Positions 5,639 through 7,305 of a stretch of 7,305 bases of DNA are shown piece after piece; position 1 is the stretch's first letter; the number at the start of each line of letters is the position of its first letter. Below the pieces are notes generated by a model. That model was not told the origin of the DNA. It did no database searches and saw only the letters and a list, made by a program, of their open reading frames with translations. This stretch comes from Deltaproteobacteria bacterium (lineage in GTDB: Bacteria; Desulfobacterota; Syntrophia; Syntrophales; Smithellaceae). The stretch covers positions 1-7,305 of the forward strand of contig JAGVUJ010000002.1 in assembly GCA_019136325.1 (NCBI GenBank), written 5' to 3'. Both the position numbers and the translations under genes were made by a program.

Positions 5639-6496
5639 ATGGAGCACATTGAAACCATTGATTTGAAACACCGTGATGGTCTGACGGAGCGTTTCAGACA
5701 AATGCATCTGCAGATTTCCGATTATACCTTTGCCAATGTTTATCTTTTTCGCAACATCAGCCATTACGAATTTGTGACCAGGGAATGCGGCCTGTTTGTT
5801 TCCGGCCGGAATAAACAAAAGCAAAACTATGTGATGCCGTTGAACGATCCGCGCGGGTGTGACTTCAAAACATTCGGAGAAATTCTGGGAGAAAAAGATT
5901 TTTTCTTCCCCATCCCTGAAGCGTGGCTTGTTTATTTCCCGAATGACAAATTTAGCGTCAGTTTCGACGAAAGCGAATCCGATTATCTGTACCTTACTGA
6001 AAACATGGCCGGTTTTAAGGGAAAACAATACTTGCGCCACCGCAATCATTTAAAACAATTCCTTGCATCCTACATACCCGAGGGAGTGCCCGTATCCGAT
6101 AATAATGTCAGCGACGCGATGGCTGTCCTGCAGGAATGGCAGGACGATTCCCGCATGTCCTCCGATAAAACGGACTTTGAACAATGCAGTGAAGCCCTGC
6201 AAAAGTTTTCCGGTCTTGCGCTCTGGGGAATAATATATTACATTGCGGGCCAACCGGCCGGTTTTATCATCGGCGAAGCGCTGACGGATGATACGTTTTG
6301 TCTGCATTTTGCCAAAGCATCGAAAAAGTACCACGGCATTTACGAATATATGTTTAATAATACGGCCAACAGACTCAAGCCTGAGTATAAGTATCTTAAT
6401 CTGGAAGAGGACATGGGCAATAAGAATTTACGCCGGACAAAAAGTTCCTACGGTCCGGAGTTTCTGCTGAAAAAATACCGTGTCGGTATCAAATAA
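5639..6496 (+). CDS. DUF2156 (phosphatidylglycerol lysyltransferase C-terminal-like) protein
   Basis: This soluble 285-residue protein has the DUF2156 / LPG-synthase C-terminal fold, a double GNAT-like domain. In MprF the corresponding domain transfers lysine from lysyl-tRNA to phosphatidylglycerol, but stand-alone copies lack the membrane flippase part and most are uncharacterised. Family landmarks are YLYLTENMAGFKGKQYLRHR (116-135) followed by N136 and H137, the strand around WGIIYYIAGQPAGFIIGE (196-213), the HFAKASKKYHGIYEYM region (223-238), NLEEDMGNKNLRRTK (254-268) and the C-terminal KKY (278-280). No membrane segments are visible. The ATG at 5639 follows an in-frame stop at 5627-5629, so the start cannot lie further upstream than an ATT at 5633. 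The nearest Shine-Dalgarno-like AAAGGA (5617-5622) is 16 bases away, so initiation may depend on coupling. It sits 33 bases after the metallopeptidase gene and 18 before feoAB. Confidence 0.88.
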   Translation: MEHIETIDLKHRDGLTERFRQMHLQISDYTFANVYLFRNISHYEFVTRECGLFVSGRNKQKQNYVMPLNDPRGCDFKTFGEILGEKDFFFPIPEAWLVYFPNDKFSVSFDESESDYLYLTENMAGFKGKQYLRHRNHLKQFLASYIPEGVPVSDNNVSDAMAVLQEWQDDSRMSSDKTDFEQCSEALQKFSGLALWGIIYYIAGQPAGFIIGEALTDDTFCLHFAKASKKYHGIYEYMFNNTANRLKPEYKYLNLEEDMGNKNLRRTKSSYGPEFLLKKYRVGIK

Positions 6497-6499
6497 TTT

Positions 6500-6507
6500 G
6501 GGAAGAG
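6500..6507 (+). promoter_or_regulatory. Ribosome binding site of the FeoA-FeoB gene
   Basis: GGGAAGAG, seven bases before the ATG at 6515, fixes the start of the fused iron transporter and places it three bases after the DUF2156 stop codon. Confidence 0.6.
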
Positions 6508-6514
6508 TACGTCG

Positions 6515-7305
6515 ATGAGCGATTTGGTTAATATAACATTACTGCAGGAAGGCGATCAGGGCGTGATTCATTCCATTGAAGGCGGTTCGGCCATTACCAG
6601 CCGCTTTGCCGGTATGGGGATCGTCGCCAACGCCAGATTCCGTATCGCACAGATCAGCGGCGGTCTGGTTGTGATTCAGGTTGCCAATACCCGCATCGCG
6701 CTGGGAAGAGGCGAAGCGTCAAAGATCACGGTTTCCAGAATTGCTCCGGAGGCTGAAGTTTGCCTGCCGCCTGTCGAAAAAGAAATCCCGGTAGCTCTTG
6801 TCGGTCAACCCAATGTCGGCAAATCAACCGTCTTCAATATTTTGACCGGTTTGTCCCAGCACGTCGGCAACTGGCCGGGAAAAACGGTGGAGAAAAAAGA
6901 GGGCACCCATCGCGCCGACAGTGTTTTAATCAAAATCGTTGATTTGCCCGGAACATACAGTCTGACCGCGTTCTCTGAAGAAGAAAGGATTACCCGTGAT
7001 TTCATTATTAAAGAGAAGCCCGGACTGGTTGTGCTGGTGTTAAATGCAACAGCTCTGGAACGGGGTCTTTATCTTTTGGCCGAATTGCTGTTGCTCAATC
7101 GGCCGGTCATTGTGGCGCTGAATATGCTCGATGTCGCTTCCGATCAAAACATCGAAATCAACACCCGCGCATTGGAAGATGCGCTGGGAATTCCGGTTAT
7201 TCCCATGGTGGCCAAACGCAACAGCGGCATCCGGGAGCTGGTTTCCCAGATAGCTTCGATCGCTTCCTGCGAATACAAGTTTAAACCCGCCATGCCCGAA
7301 GTCTC
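6515..7305 (+). CDS. feoB: FeoA-FeoB fusion, ferrous iron transporter (partial, 3' end outside window)
   Basis: This is the first 263 residues of an Fe2+ uptake protein. Residues 1-77 are a FeoA (SH3-like) domain with the pattern LLQEGDQGVIHSIEGG...RFAGMGI...IALGRGEASKITV. After a short linker, residues 92-250 are the FeoB G-protein domain: G1 GQPNVGKS (97-104), G2 Thr124 in the NWPGKT segment, G3 DLPG (143-146), G4 NMLD (203-206, the FeoB form of NKxD) and a G5-like VAKRNSGI (232-239). The FeoB-typical ALERGLYLLAEL segment lies at 180-191. The membrane permease domain of FeoB should follow past the right edge. FeoA is usually a separate small protein, though fusions at the FeoB N-terminus are known. 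A good ribosome site lies seven bases upstream and the DUF2156 gene ends 18 bases before it, so it is likely the third gene of that unit. Confidence 0.95.
   Translation, partial: MSDLVNITLLQEGDQGVIHSIEGGSAITSRFAGMGIVANARFRIAQISGGLVVIQVANTRIALGRGEASKITVSRIAPEAEVCLPPVEKEIPVALVGQPNVGKSTVFNILTGLSQHVGNWPGKTVEKKEGTHRADSVLIKIVDLPGTYSLTAFSEEERITRDFIIKEKPGLVVLVLNATALERGLYLLAELLLLNRPVIVALNMLDVASDQNIEINTRALEDALGIPVIPMVAKRNSGIRELVSQIASIASCEYKFKPAMPEV

Noticed and set aside
5279..6049. 256-codon open frame on the minus strand across the metallopeptidase and DUF2156 genes
   Set aside because: It spans two well-supported sense genes and their gap, and its product resembles no family I know. It is long, but best explained as a shadow.

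Overview
The window reads as ordinary chromosomal DNA from a Gram-negative anaerobe or facultative anaerobe of middling GC. A lineage such as the Desulfobacterota/Syntrophales would fit the protein set (PdxT-type vitamin B6 synthesis, MgtE, a fused FeoA-FeoB, a WaaP-like kinase-fold protein, a DUF2156 protein). That assignment is an impression from protein style, not a computed result. No transposase, integrase, CRISPR array, tRNA, rRNA or phage gene is visible.

Layout. Bases 9-683 (+) hold pdxT, the glutaminase subunit of pyridoxal 5'-phosphate synthase. Converging on it, 794-2155 (-) holds mgtE, a CBS-domain magnesium channel/transporter. Between mgtE and the next gene is a 331-base divergent intergenic region. 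It carries a near-consensus promoter firing leftward into mgtE, a roughly 134-nt mgtE leader with nested inverted repeats, and a second promoter firing rightward. The rightward promoter serves a GNAT-family acetyltransferase (2487-3287, +, TTG start). A third near-consensus promoter (3359-3387) serves a protein resembling the Kdo/WaaP lipopolysaccharide kinase family (3476-4354, +) whose catalytic-loop residues look lost. Converging on that gene is a stand-alone mannose-6-phosphate isomerase-type cupin (4422-4766, -), with a likely intrinsic terminator between them. Divergent from the cupin, 4919 to the right edge looks like one transcription unit: a YgjP/DUF45 zinc metallopeptidase (4919-5605), a DUF2156 protein (5639-6496), and the start of a FeoA-FeoB ferrous iron transporter (6515 to the edge, cut off). 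The gaps in this unit are 33 and 18 bases.

How the genes fit together. Two metal importers, MgtE for Mg2+ and FeoAB for Fe2+, lie in the window but in separate transcription units. The WaaP-like protein and the sugar-phosphate isomerase cupin could both concern surface polysaccharide, but they are convergent and not an operon. The rest is housekeeping. I found no clear evidence of a new multi-gene system. The most unusual items are the degenerate kinase-like protein, the structured mgtE leader and the palindromes placed in promoters.
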